64,000 nucleotides of DNA from Cyanophora paradoxa (GCA_004431415.1 QPMI01000085.1:124001-188000), one strand, 5' to 3'; positions 12,107 to 27,847 are shown, counted from the first letter of the stretch. A program made the numbers and translations. The notes: generated from the letters alone by a model not told the origin.

Positions 12107-12900
12107 TCAGCCAGCTCCTCCGCCGCCGGCTGCTTGAGCTTTCGAGCCCTCCTCCTGCTTTGCTGCCGACGCCGGCCCTTCCGCGCTGGCATTTGCCGGG
12201 CTCGCGGAGCTGGGTGCCGGCGCGGGAGAGGCCGGCGCTTCCTGAGTTGAGGCTTGCCCTGTGCTGGCTACCTTGCTCTTGACGGCGGCAGCGACCGCAC
12301 CGGCCTTCTCGGCGATCTTCTGTGGCGCCTCGAGGACAGCGGTGATTCTGAGCGGGGGCGATCAACGGGCGCGTCGCCCATTCGCCGCAGAATCGCAAGC
12401 GCACGTTCTGTCGACCGCGCCGGTGCCCTTCTCGTACGCGGCGCCGACCTGCGCAGCGCTTGAGCGCCTGCCGCGGCACGGCGGGCGCGCTGCCGCGGCG
12501 GGCGCGCAAACGCACACTGTTTCCCACTTTTGCGGCCTTCTCCTTCACCGTGGATGAAGCCTGTTTCGGCTTCTCGAGCTCCTGTTGCGCCGGCTCCTGC
12601 TCCGCTACCGACAAGAGCAGGCGCAAAGGCGGGGCCGGTGCAATCCAACGCGCGGCCCTGCCTGCCCTCAGCTGTAGCCTCGAGGCGGCCCGGCTGAGCA
12701 TTTTTTCTAGGACTGGGTACAGGGAATACGGCCTCAGTGGGTTCCTCGCACGGTGCGCGCGCTGTGCTTGCCCGATAAGTGTTCTTCGCGCGCTTACCGC
12801 CGGCGTAGCCGGCCAGCTCCTCTACGATCTGACCGCACTCGCCTATATGGTCGCAACGCACGAAAGCGACAAGAGCACCGTGCGCCGTTTGAGCTCTGGG
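12107..12900 (-). CDS. Small multi-exon Lys/Ala/Glu-rich protein, unknown function
   Basis: On the minus strand an open frame of coding composition ends in TGA at 12107-12109. Exons read AHGALVAFVRCDHIGECG (about 12,840-12,890), then a segment ending PKQASSTVKEKAAKVGNS (about 12,520-12,575), then VGAAYEKGTGAVDR (about 12,415-12,460), then ITAVLEAPQKIAEKAG AVAAAVKSK (about 12,270-12,345), and a Pro/Ala/Gly tail. The introns between them start GTGCG and end GCAG or TCAG and keep the phase. The repeated amphipathic helical character recalls lipid-droplet or LEA-like proteins, but I do not recognise a family. The start codon and first exon are not resolved. Confidence 0.4.
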
Positions 12901-13109
12901 TAGCGGGAATTGCTAGGACCAAGAGCTGTCTACCACCGCCTACAGCGCGCGCATGCTGCGCGCTCAATCGGCCCTTGCGCGGGGGCGTCATTCGAGTCGA
13001 TTTATCGTTTCCTTAAGCCTCGAATGTCCATTTCTTAGCATTCGCGCTGACCCCTGCTCAAGTCTCCGCTCCGTTCGCTGCCCTCGCGCTGAACTCTGCT
13101 CGGTTTCAG

Positions 13110-15582
13110 ATGGCTGGGACGGGAGAATCCTGGATGTCAGGTAAGCTTCTTGCCCGCGTTCGCTTCGCTGGTCTCTGCTTTCCCGTCCGAGACCTTAGCG
13201 CTGACACCTTGCTCTCGCAGGTCTCACTGTCTCCGGGAGGATCACTCCGCAAATACAAGGCGCCGATGCGGCCGCGTTCGAAGCTCCGCCGAGCGCGGCG
13301 GCGGATGGAGAGGGCGGGAAGATGACGCGCAACTTCTCCAACATGTGCGCATGCCGTCTCTCCGCGCGCGCTCGACCGATTGGCGAGCGGGCCTGAACTC
13401 GACGTGCAGGTACTTCTCTTCGTACGGGCAGGACGAAGAGGAGGCCGCGGCGCAGGTTGCACGGGTCGAGTCGCTGGCGGCCCTCGCGGGCATGAAGAAG
13501 AAAAAGGAGAAGCGCGTGCGGATGCGCATCCCGACAGAGGCGAGCGGGCTGGGGGCGGGGCGGGTCTCGCGGGGGCGCTGACGGGCGGGGCAGCTCAAGC
13601 AGTACCTGCCGAAGGTGCGGCGGGAGGTGCTGGACACGAACACGGACGACTGGGTGGTGGACCCATCCTCCAACAAGACCCTCGTCATGGACTACGTCGT
13701 CACCGAGGACGACGCCAAGCTCGGGTCCGCCCCGCCCCGCCCTGCCCCGCCCCGCCCCGCCCCGCCCCGCCCGGCCCCGCCCCGCCCCGGGCCGATGCCG
13801 GCGGTGCTAGGCCCATCTGCTTCGTCACGCCCGAGCTGGGCAAGTGGTCGACCGTGGGCGGTGCGTGGCGGGGCCGGCCTGGGGCGGGGAGCGGGCGGGG
13901 CGCTGAGGGGCCGGGCAGGGCTCGGGGTGATGGTGGACGAGCTGAGCCAGATGCTCGCTGAGTTCGGCGAGGAGGTCGTCGTCGTCACCCCCTACTACAA
14001 CTGGAACCGCAAGGGCGAGACAAACTACCTCTGGCACGACAACATCCGTGCGCGCCCCGTCCGCGCCCCGCCGGGCGCGCGGCCGACGCCAGCGGGGCGG
14101 GGGGCAGACCACAAGTTCAACATCGAGATCTGGGTGGGCTCGCAGTGCCACACCTGCGGCATCCACGAAGGCACCGTCAAGGGCGTCCGCATCATCTTCA
14201 TCCACAACCCCGAGTTCTTCCCCACCCGTGCGCACCCCCGCCCGGGCCCGCCCCTCCCCGCCCTGCGCTAGGCAGGGGGTGGGGGGGTGCGAGGAAAGCG
14301 AGAGGCGCGGGCCCGGGGGAACGCGGGGGCGGGGCGTGAGGCGGGGCGGGGCGCAGCGTACCCGTCGGGGGCGAAGTGGTTCAAGGTGCGGATGATGGCG
14401 CTCTTCGCGCGGGCGACGCTGCAGGCCCTCTGCTCCCTCGCCCTCATCCCCGCCGTCATCACCACCAACGGCCCGCCCCCGCCCCGCCCCGCCCCGCCCG
14501 CCCGGCCCGCGCTGAGGCGGCGCAGACTGGTTCACGGGCCTCGTGCCGGCGTACGCGAAGAAGGGCTTCTTCGGGGACACCTTCAACGTGCGCCCCCACC
14601 GCCTCGGGCCGGGGCGGGGCGGGGCGGGGCGGGGCCGACGGCGCTGGGGCCAGGGGACGACGTTCATGCACATCGTGCACAACCTGGAGCCGAGCTACGA
14701 GGGGCGCGTCTACATCGACGCGAACGAGAGCCGCCTCGGGGACATCCACGGCCTCGAGGAGTGGCTCCTCATCGACCCCAAGTGGGAGGGCATCGTCATC
14801 AACCCCTGTCCGCCCCGCCCCACCCCCGCCCCGCCCCGCCCCGCCCCGCCCCGCCCCGCCGGGCCCGCGCGTAGCGGCCCTGACGCGCCGCAGCGCGCTG
14901 CGCGTTCATCATGAGCAACACGTGGGGCACCGTGAGCCCGAGCTACCGGTGCGCCGCGTCGCCGCGCCCCCGCCCCGAGGCGGTGAGGTGAGGGGGCGGC
15001 AGGTGGGACCTGATGCACGGCGGGTCGCCCCTCGGGGAGCTCATGTGGAAGCACTTCTTCCCCTTCGCCTTCCCCAACGGTCCGCCCCCGCCCCCGCCGC
15101 CTCCGCTGCGGGGCGGGGGCCGAGGGCGGGGCGCAGGGGTGCCGGTGGAGATCCGGCGGCGGCAGCTGCGGGACCGGTGCGGGACGGAGTCGCACGACGT
15201 CGCCAAGGCCATCCTCCAGGAGCGCTACTTCCACCGCGGCGCGTCGGCCCGCCCCGCCCCCTGCCCGCGCCGCGCCCGCTGAGGGCGGCGCAGTGGACCC
15301 GAAGACGCCTCTCTTCGCGTTCGTGGGGCGCATCGTCGAGCAGAAGGGCGTCCACCTCATCCTCAAGGCCGTCTGGGAGCTCGTCCGCCCGCCCCGCCCG
15401 CCCCGCCCTGCCCGGCCCCGTTCCGAGGGGGCGGGTGGGAGCAGGCGCACGAGTTCGGGGGCAAGATCCAGGTGCTGGTGGGCGGCAAGGTGAACTGGGA
15501 CGACGCGTACAGCGCCTCGTGCGGGCGCGAAATGAACCGCGCCTCCGGCACCATGCCCCAGATCTTCTGTCCGCCACTCCCG

Positions 15583-15624
<42 letters not shown>

Positions 15625-16172
15625 TCCGCCCGCCCCGCCCCGCCCGCCGTGGGCCGACGCGGCGCAGGGTCCGCCCCGAACGAGTTCTTCACGGACGGGC
15701 CGCTGGTCAACCTGGGCGCCGACTTCGGGCTCATGCCGTCCCTCTTCGAGCCGGGCGGCATCGTGCAGCACGAGTTCTTCGTGGCGGGGACGCCCGTGGT
15801 GGCGTTCAAGACGGGGGGCCTGAAGGACACGGTGTTCGAGTTCGATCCCGCGGCGCGGGCGGGGAACGGCTTCACCTTCGAGTCGCACAACGCGGGGGAC
15901 CTGAAGGCGGCGATGCACCGCGCCTGCCGCGTCTTCCACGTGCCTGACCAGTACGAGACGCTGCGGCGCAACGCCGCCACCTCCGTCATCGACGTCCGCA
16001 CCGTCGCCTGGGCCTGGCTCGGCGACTTCTACCGCAAGTGCGCCCCCCCCCCCCGCCCCGCGCCCCTCCGCCCCCGCAGACCGGCCCCGCCTGACGCGCC
16101 GGCAGCCGGGGGCGGGAGGACGACTACGAGAAGCGCACCGTCCGCGAGGGCGGGGAGCGGACCGACCTCTGA
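13110..16172 (+). CDS. GT5-family starch/glycogen synthase
   Basis: About fifteen exons, GTGCG/GTCCG introns. MAGTGESWMS (13110) splices to LTVSGRITPQIQG. The catalytic GT-B fold shows PELGKWSTVGG|LGVMVDELSQ (13,835-13,950, the site of the usual KxGGL nucleotide-sugar motif), VVVVTPYYNWNRKGETNYL, MHIVHNLEPSYEGRVYID (about 14,665), CAFIMSNTWGTVSPSYR (about 14,900), LFAFVGRIVEQKGVHLIL (about 15,310) and the C-terminal donor-site motif PSLFEPGGIVQHEFFVAGTP followed by KTGGLKDTV (about 15,735-15,830). The stop is at 16170-16172. It transfers glucose from UDP- or ADP-glucose onto alpha-1,4-glucan. No transit peptide is evident, so a cytosolic enzyme, as in algae that store starch in the cytosol, is plausible. 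The Lys of KxGG is absent (sequence is STVGG). Confidence 0.8.
15583..15623 (+). repeat. Poly-C tract (41 C) inside an intron
   Basis: A 41-base C homopolymer within the intron that separates the exon ending MPQIF from the exon starting SAPNEFFTDG of the glucan synthase gene. The length is probably polymorphic or misassembled. Confidence 0.85.
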
Positions 16173-16241
16173 GCGCCGGCCCCGCCCCGCCCCCCTCCCC
16201 CCTTTCCATTTCCCTTCGAATTCGCTTGCCTTTTTTCAACC

Positions 16242-16292
16242 GCGCGGCCCGCCGCGCCCGCCCGCTTCGGCGGGCGCGCGGGCCGCGTTTTT
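16242..16292 (+). terminator. Terminator-like GC hairpin followed by T5
   Basis: The stem CGCGGCCCG/CGGGCCGCG extends through CGCGCCCGCC/GGCGGGCGCG with a one-base bulge and a short TTC-containing loop, then TTTTT at 16,288-16,292. It lies 70 bases after the glucan synthase stop. In a nuclear gene this is not a Rho-independent terminator by default; it could mark transcript ends between converging genes or be incidental. Confidence 0.35.
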
Positions 16293-16571
16293 GCGTCGAT
16301 TCCGTCGGGTCCGGGTTTTTCGGTGTAGAGTGCAGCTGTAAGTACGCATGTTGTTCAACGCGTTATTCATTTCAAGAACGCTTCCCTCTAGTGCGGCCCT
16401 TGCCTTCGGTCGAGTGCGGCCCTTGCAAAATTGCCTTCTGACACCCGGCGGCCGCCTGAGGCTCAGCCGCTCCACCATGGCCATGCGCATGCCATGATGA
16501 GGCCCTGAGGCCGTATAGCGGACTCCGGGAGAACGATCAATGCAACCGCGGCTCCGCGGGCCGCGGAGCAT

Positions 16572-16617
16572 TCACTGAGTCAGATCATGCATAATTATGC
16601 ATGATCTGACTCAGTGA
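16572..16617. repeat. Perfect 46-bp palindrome without spacer
   Basis: Each 23-base half is the exact reverse complement of the other. Each half carries a TGAGTCA (AP-1/GCN4-type bZIP) site and an ATGCAT core. It lies between convergent genes. Confidence 0.95.
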
Positions 16618-16854
16618 TCCTGCCGCGCGACCTCAAAGCACTTATTGTAGAGGCCTGAGCTGAAAATAAGCTGGCCATGGCCACCGTGGCACCGCGCGCC
16701 GGCGCGATCTGGCCACTCACGTGAAATCAAAATCAAATTCCGCCTGCTGTGCACGCGGAGACGCTATTTAATTTACATCCTGGCCCACGTGCGCGTGGCC
16801 GTGGCGCGGGCGCTGGCTACTTCAATTTTAGGGGGCCCGGGCTTAGGCCCGGGC

Positions 16855-19010
16855 TTAGGCCCGGGACGGAGGCGGGGAGCGGGAGGGTCGCCCGGCCGGG
16901 CGGGAGGCGCGCGGCGCGGGCTTCTGGCACGTCGCCGCGCCGCCGGCCGCGGCAGGGGCGGCGGGGAGGTCGCGGAGGGGCGCCGCGAGGCGGGCGGACC
17001 AGGCGCAGGCGCCGCCCTCGCCGGGGCGGCACTCGAAGTCGACCTCGGCGAGGAGGCCGCCCGCCCCCGCCGGCGCCTCCAGCTCCACCCCGGGCTCCTC
17101 CGCGGGCCCTCCCGCCCGCCCCGCCACCGGCCGCAGCGCCACCGCCACCCGCACCGCCTCGCCCCGCTCCACCTGCCGCCTCCGCCCCGTGAGGGGCGCC
17201 CCGGCGCGGGCGGCTTCGGAAGGGGCTGCGCACGGAGAAGGAGGCGCGGAACGGCGGGGCGTCGAGGCGGGCGTCGAGGAGGGGGCGGCCCCCGGCGCCG
17301 CCCGCCCGCACCCGCGCCCCCGAGAAGTTGTACGGCACCTCCCCGCCGACCTCCACCTGCCGCCCGTCTCGAGCGCCGGCGGGGGCGGCGGGGGGAGCGG
17401 GCGCGGCGCGGGCCTGGAGGCGGTCGGCGGGTGCGGGGCCGGGGCCGGGGAGGCGGCGGAGGCGGAGGTGGACGCGCTTGCGCATGACGAAGGCGGGGAC
17501 GTCGAGGGCGAGGCGGGCGGCGAGAAGCTCCAGGACGCGGTCCGAGCGCCCGTGCACCACCAGCGCCGCCGCCCCGTCCGCCGGCGTCGCCTGCAGGTTC
17601 ACCACCACGAACTGCCCGCGAGCCGCCCCGTCAGCCGCGAGGGCGTGGCGGGCGGGCGGGCGGGGCGGGCCTGCTTGGCGAGGCGGGGGAGGTCGCAGGC
17701 GGGGGTGACCCGCATGGACGACCCGACGACGAGCACGAGGTCGCTCTGCCGGCACCGCGCCTCCGCCCGCCGCAGCGCCCCCTCCGGCAGGCCCTCCCCC
17801 TGCCCCGCCCCTCGGCCCCCGCTCCCGGCGCGCAGGGCGGGCCGCGCGCGGGGCGCGGGGCGCACGAAGTTGATGATGGTGTCGCGAAGGGGCCCGCGGC
17901 AGGCGGGGTTGTCGCAGGCGCGGCCCGTGCGGTGCTCGTGCACCGACGCCGCGTTCCGAACACGAAACTCCCGCAGGTACTCCGCCCCGCACCGCTCGCA
18001 CGCCTCTGCCCGCCCGGACCGCGACCGTAAGCCCGCGCCGCGCCGGGGGCGCTGGCTTCGGAGGTTTAAGCGAGGCACGGGCGGACCGATGCGGCCGTTG
18101 CCATGCAGCTCGCTGAGGCGATCCGGCGCGATGCCGGAGAAGCGGTGCAGGCCGTCCGTGTTCTGGCTCACCAGGTACTGCGCGGCGCCCTCACGTGAGC
18201 ATGGGGACGAGCTCGTCCGGCCCCCGCACCCGCACGGCCTTCAATCCGCGCACCTTCATGATCCCTGCGTTTTGGAGCGCCACGAGAGCCATGTGCGCTT
18301 TAGTTGGCCAGAGCTATCCCCGAATTTCAGCGCTGGAGGTGGCGAGGCATGCGCATAGGGCGGCTGCAGCTGACAGACCTTTGCTGGAAGCGCTCTATTG
18401 ACTTTAATGCCGCGGTCACGAAGCGTCCACACCCCTCTGCAGCGCCCACGTGAGCGCGACCGCGTCGTTCGACAGATGGGCCGGCCGCGGCCGGCGCTCG
18501 CGCGCGCGGCCCTCGTGGCGGCCCCGGGGGACTCACTGAGGTCCGCGAAAGTCCGGAATGCCAGCGCTCGTGCTTATGCCAGCCCCCGTAAACGCCACGA
18601 AGTGCTGCCTAACGTTCAAAATGGAGTCGGCGCGCGCGAGGAATTGCAACGAAACCTCAAGAAAGCGAACACCCTCGCGGCCTTGATCATCGCAGCCAGC
18701 CGATCCACCTTGGCCTCGAGCGTCGGCGCATCGTCCTCCCACTCGACAAGCTCCTGCACATGCGTGTGTAAGCCAAAAAGCTTTAGCACGCATGCGCAGG
18801 GCTGCGCTGCACCTCGTCGGTTCCGCTTAGCCTCGGCATTTTGGAAAAGTTGGTACGTACACAACGCGTACAGGTGAGCGCCTTGAAGCAACGCGTACGA
18901 TGGACAAGCACAGTTTCGAGCGTCGAATGCTGGCAGCGCTAGGACGCGGGCAGGGCGTTTACATTTCAGCAGATCAAGCGCATATGCGTAGGAGCTCGAG
19001 CTCAAGCTTA
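16855..19010 (-). CDS. Sir2-family NAD-dependent deacylase (SIRT6/7-like)
   Basis: Multi-exon gene. Reading on the minus strand: LVEWEDDAPTLEAKVDRLAA (about 18,740), HFVAFTGAGISTSAGIPDF RGPQ (about 18,595-18,533, NAD-binding GAGxS..GIPDFRG), VWTLRDRGIKVNRALP (about 18,420), KAHMALVALQNAGIMK (about 18,270), SQNTDGLHRFSGI (about 18,165), ELHGN (catalytic His, about 18,110), zinc ligands CERCGAEY and CDNPACRGPLRDTIINF (about 18,000-17,865), and LVLVVGSSMRVTPACDLPRL (about 17,700). These are class IV sirtuin motifs. A C-terminal extension of about 200 residues (17,600-16,855) is beta-rich and Gly/Ala/Pro-rich. Expected role: nuclear histone deacylation or mono-ADP-ribosylation. The 5' end is not resolved; no ATG is seen in the first open segment near 19,005. 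Confidence 0.75.
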
Positions 19011-19255
19011 GATTACCGGTTCAAACGAAGCTCAGGCTCAGGACAGGCTGGATCGTGGGGGTACGGCGACGCTTAAACTTGGCCTCCGCGCACTGCGCAT
19101 GCGGCAGAGCTAGCGCTCGAGCTGCAGCTGCAGCTGGCACACGCGAGTACGCGGCCCGCGTCTAAATCTAGAGAGTGATATCTTGCAAAACTGAATATAG
19201 CTGTACGATTCAAAAAATCAAATTAAACTTGCAAATGAAATTGAAAGTGCTGCGC

Positions 19256-20509
19256 CTACTGCTTCTTGCGGAGGCGGAAGAGGTGGACTGAGCTGCAGAG
19301 GGCGGTACGGGCGACGAGGTCGTTGCTGAGGTGGCTCACGTCGAAGCTCTCCTCGAGGAAGCGGATGAAGAGCTCAGCTGCACGCCCCCCCCCCCAGCCG
19401 GGGGCGTAAGCAATTTAACACGCAGCTAAGCCACCCCCGCCCTGCCCTGCAGCAAGCCAAGGCGCACGCGGGATAATTTCCCCTTCCTCCGTCTGCAACG
19501 TGCGCCACCTGCAATGTTTTGCAAGCAGAGCGCTTGCGTGAGTCGGGAGCGAGCTTTGTCAAATTAAAGGGCCTCTGGCGCACCTGTAAGCGAGCAGTAT
19601 GACTGTATCAGGCCCGCTGAGGTCGCAGAATGTCTGCACAAGTGGAACGAAGCTTGCCCGCTCATAGACTGAGGCCATACGCGCGCGTCACGCCAGGGCC
19701 AGGGCGAGAATCAGAAAGTAGAGATCAAAAGGCGCACCGAGATCGCTTGCGAGCACGTAGTCAAAAGGAGGCTCCAGGCCGTCCGCCGCCTGGCCCCTGC
19801 CGCGCAGCAGCATCGAAGGCTAGCGCTGCTAGCTATAACCGACCCGCCACGAAGCGCGCACCAAGTGAGCTCGACACAGCGCGCATTCGTGTCAGGCGGA
19901 AGATTTGACTGGACATTCTGCTGGAGAAGGGGTAGCTGCTTTTTTTGATCCGTCAGGGTGACTTGCGCCCCTGCGTGCACGAGTGCAAACGGGGCATTAG
20001 TTAGGACGTGCACAACATGTACAGCGCAAACAGATGCAGGGACCGGCACCTAAGAGAGCACACGTGATACCGACAAGACCTGCGGTTTCATAGGATTCAT
20101 TCTTTTAGAGACAGCCAATATTAATCGTTTACGGATGCCACGTACCGAGACCGGCGCCAACTTCCACCACTCGTTTGTCTTTCCAATGCCCCTCCTTGAA
20201 GAGGCTCTTGTTCTCGATCAGGGACGAAAGCGCTTCTGAAGCCTCCCAGACAATTGATCCTGCAGCCGCGGCTCGAGACCGAGGGGCGTGCGCGTACGTG
20301 TACGCAAGCTGCAGCAAGCTCGGACTTCGCACCTGTGAGCCCTTCTGCCGCAAGTTCAGGCCACTCGTCCAGTCTGCAGCGAATATTAGCATTGCAGAGA
20401 AAACGCTGTGCGTGCGGGCGCACTTGATCGTCCTCGTTTGCCGACGCACGGAGTGCTGCCGAGTAGGCAGGACATTCGACGGAGGATTTGGGCCTTCAAG
20501 CGTGGCCAT
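19256..20509 (-). CDS. METTL21-type protein-lysine methyltransferase
   Basis: The ATG at 20,509 opens a frame with GSIVWEASEALSSLIENKSL (about 20,260) and the SAM-binding motif I KDKRVVEVGAGLG (about 20,165). After an intron come GAQVTLTDQKKQLPLLQQNV (about 19,950), PFDYVLASDL (about 19,760), VPLVQTFCDLSGPDTVILLA YR (about 19,640-19,590), and a last exon with ELFIRFLEESFDVSHLSNDL ending in TAG at 19,256-19,258. The order VWxA, ELGAGxG, VTLTD and D-Y-V-L-A-S-D is that of seven-beta-strand METTL21/VCPKMT enzymes, which methylate lysines on chaperones or translation factors. The substrate cannot be told. Confidence 0.65.
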
Positions 20510-20768
20510 AGATAGCGCTATAGAGCGCAGACTACCGCCCGAGCTGCAAAGCTGCCGGCTGGCACGACAGCCCGAGCTGCAGAGCTGCCGGCGGCGGCTG
20601 GCACGAACAGATCGCTGCTGAGCTGGAGGGACGGCTGCTGCGCTGGAGGCAAGGCTATTGCGCTAGCTGTTCCGGCTGCTTTCCACGATGCCAGGGGCGC
20701 TATATCTAAGAGGGACGCCCGCAAGAGAAACGCAAAGGGGGAAGAAGCGTGTAGAGGGTACGCAGGAA

Positions 20769-22368
20769 ATGTTCGCAAGCGGCGCTGTTGTGCGCCCGGG
20801 CGAGAGTCGCTCCGTGCGACTCAACTCGGCCTCGCGCTGTGCGCTCCCTCGCGGGTTTCTCGGTGAGACGGTCACGGCGAGCCGCCCGTCCGCGCTGTGT
20901 GCGACCGGCGTGCCCGCAAAGCGAGGCCAGCAGTCCTCGAGCCACGCGAGGCCTAGCTTCACCGTCACCGCGTCCGCCGAGCCGAACAGTGCGCGATCAG
21001 AGAGATCCGTCCGCGCGCCGAGTTCACCAAAGCCGCCTCCCGCCGGCAGATGCTAGCTCGACGTGCCCCCAGAACATCGAACAGTTCTCCAAGAGCTCCG
21101 ATCCCGGTCGCGGCGTGGCCAAGCGCATCATCCCCTGCCTCGACGTGAAGGACGGCCGCGTCGTCAAGGGCGTGAACTTCGTCAACCTGCGCGACGCCGG
21201 GTCAGCACGCCAGAACTGGGAGAGGCTGCGCGCGGCTGACGCGCCGCGCAGGGACCCGGTGGAGCAGGCGAAGATCTACAACGACGAGGGCGCCGATGAG
21301 CTCGTCTTCCTCGACATCTCGGCGACCCCAGCGGGGCACAAGACCACCGTCGACATGGTCCGGAAGTGAGCGAGCCCGGTCCGCCGCGCGCCGCGCTGGC
21401 CCCGACGCGGGGCGGCGCAGGGTCGGGGAGCAGCTCTTCCTGCCCCTGACCGTCGGGGGCGGCATCCGCACTGTGGAGGACATGCGCGAGACGCTCCTCG
21501 CCGGCGCCGACAAGGTCCGCCACCGCGGACGCGGCCGACCGCGCGGCGGCGCGGCGGGCGGGCGGGGGCCGACGCGGCGCAGGTGGGGATCAACTCGGCG
21601 GCGGTGAAGGACCCGAGCCTCCTCTCGCGCGGGGCGGACATGTTCGGCAGCCAGTGCATCGTCCTCGCCATCGACGCCAAGCTCCGCAAGGGTGCCCCCG
21701 CCCCGCCGGCCCCGCCAGCCCCGCTGAGCCCGGTGGGGGCAGACGAGGGCTGGTGGGAGGTGTACGTGGCGGGCGGGCGCACGCCGACGGGCATCGACGC
21801 CGTCGAGTGGGCCATCAAGGGCGTCGAGCTCGGCGCCGGCGAGGTCCGCCCCGCGCCGGCCCCCGCCCCGCCCCGCCCCGCGCGAGTCGGCGGCAGATCC
21901 TGCTGACGAGCATGGACGCCGACGGGACGCTCGCCGGCTTCGACCTGCCCCTCACCCGCGCCATCGCCGACGCCATCGAGGCCCGCCGCCCGGCCCCGGC
22001 CCCGGCCCGGCCCCGGCCCCGGCCCCGCGCTCGCCGACGGCCCCCGCAGGTCCCCGTCATCGCCAGCGGCGGCGCCGGCAACATGCAGGTGCGGCCCCCA
22101 CGCCATCACCCCCCGGGGGGCCTGGCCGGCCCGGCCCGACGGGGCGCAGCACTTCGTGGACGCGGTGACGGTTGGCGGGGCGGACGCCGCCCTCGCCGCC
22201 AGCCTCTTCCACGACAAGAAGCTCACCATCGGTGCGCCTCGCCAGGCCGCGGGGCCCCCGGGGCGGGGCGGGGCCGGCGCTGAGGGCGGGGCAGGGGACG
22301 TGAAGAAGTACATGGCCGACGCCGGCGTCCGCGTCCGGCCCGCCTCCCTCGCCGACTACATCTCCTAG
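20769..22368 (+). CDS. hisF: Imidazole glycerol phosphate synthase cyclase subunit, plastid-type leader
   Basis: A leader from ATG 20,769 ([18 protein letters not shown], Ser/Arg-rich, Phe at position 2) joins by an intron or frame change near 21,010-21,070 to the HisF barrel: [20 protein letters not shown] (catalytic Asp in CLDV), [42 protein letters not shown] (second catalytic Asp), [53 protein letters not shown] and the stop at 22,366-22,368. It makes imidazole glycerol phosphate and AICAR in histidine synthesis. Nine or so introns. The amidotransferase half (HisH), which is fused N-terminally in plant and fungal HIS7, is not seen between 20.5 and 21.1 kb, so this looks like a stand-alone bacterial-style HisF with a transit peptide. 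Confidence 0.8.
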
Positions 22369-22684
22369 CCCGCCCCCCGCCCCCGGCGCACCCCCTCCCC
22401 GCCCCGCCCCGAACACCTCATCCGAAATACTTTCGAAATCCTATTCCGACGCAAACATAACGCCGTGTATCTAAACAGCGAAGCGAGACTATGTGCACGC
22501 ATCTAGTGGATGAAAGTGCCGGGGGGCCGAGGGGCAGGCGGCGATGGGAAGGCGAGGGGGAGAGGGGGAGATGTAGACGCGCGGGCAGGGAGCGGAAGTT
22601 GGTGTCATCGGGGGAGCTTCTGGAGGGTCGAGTTGGTGCCCCGCCCCGCCGAGCTCTGCGCCTCTGTCAGCCGCGGCGCGAGGA
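22369..22684. other. Spacer between convergent hisF and DYRK genes
   Basis: No gene recognised. A lower-GC stretch at 22,425-22,500 lies between the two 3' ends and may contain polyadenylation signals, though none is a canonical AATAAA. Confidence 0.4.
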
Positions 22685-26731
<4,047 letters not shown>

Positions 26732-27821
26732 CACTAAAGTGCCGCGGAAATGCTGCTAGAAGGGCCTCAGGTCATCGTTTGCTTTTCGGGCTCCTACCTG
26801 CCACCAGCCTCGCGTAACGGCCGAACCCAGCCTCGTGCTAGGCTGGGAGGCTAAGATCAGAGAGGTTTAGATGCCGAGGCCGGCTCGCGGCCCGAACGCA
26901 AGCCGACGCAGACGCCGGGGTACGTGACTCGACAAACAAGAGAGAGGCCAAATGAAAAGTTGCGAAGTTGAAAAAGCGATGTGGATCGGAAAAGCGATCC
27001 AGGACTGCGCGCCTGACCGGACCAACTTGGCAAGGGAGCTGTTGCCGGCAATTGCTGCTGTCCGCGCGCGTCTTCTCGAGCTCAGCGGCCTGAGGTCGGC
27101 CGATCGATCGAGGTGACCTGGGTCCGGAGGTACCGCGGTACCTACTAGCTTTAGCCGCTGAGCGGCGGTACTACCCGCGGGCCGGCGGACGGCCGGTGCA
27201 GAGTCACAGCAGACCGTGCAGTACCATACTACCGTAGTACGATAATAGTTCTCACTGCGGCATGCATATATGTGCGCGCGCGCCGCGGCGCGCGGGCCGG
27301 CGCCGACCGTCGGACGGCCCGGGCCGCGGCCCGCGGCCGTCGCCGGGCCGCGCGCCGGCGGGCGCCGCGGCCGCGCCCGGCGCCGGCGCCGGCCAGGCGC
27401 GGCGCGGTACAGTACCCAATGCATGTGATCATGAAGAGCGCTAGCTCTAGCATCCCGGAGTCCCCCGGCCCGCGGCCGGACGGATCCGGATCCCAGGATA
27501 TCGATCTCAACGTTTATATAATTAACTCAGTGACTCGGCGTAAAAACGCGGCAATATATATCGTATTTCGCGCGCGGCCCGGCCGGCTCGGCAGCCCGGC
27601 GGCAGGGCGTGCACGTGCGCACTACTAGGCTAGGACTGCGCATGGCACGGCCGCGCGCGGCCGCAAGCAGGCGACCGTCCGACGCGGCGATCGCGACGGT
27701 CGGACTGGAGCCTCGGAGTTGAGTCATGATCATGATCAGCGACCGTCCGACGGTCGGTCTGGAGTTCGCGGGTTGCGCTTACGGCTGCACATGCGCATGC
27801 GCTGGGGCGCGCGCTCGATCG

Positions 27822-27847
27822 CGACGTGTACGTATACGTACACGTCG
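27822..27847. repeat. Perfect 26-bp palindrome
   Basis: The 13-base halves CGACGTGTACGTA and TACGTACACGTCG are exact reverse complements without spacer. The alternating purine/pyrimidine core could adopt Z-DNA or a cruciform. Confidence 0.9.

Larger units (their letters stand above)
16173..16854. other. Spacer between two converging genes, with strong hairpins
   Basis: No gene. It separates the 3' ends of the glucan synthase (+) and the sirtuin (-). It contains a GC-rich stem-loop followed by T5 (16,242-16,292), a perfect 46-bp palindrome (16,572-16,617), and tandem GGGCTTAGGCCC units at about 16,840-16,862. Confidence 0.6.

Noticed and set aside
13733-13790. Tandem CCCCG repeats resembling a minisatellite
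   Set aside because: They lie inside introns of the glucan synthase and the same composition occurs in most introns of this genome.
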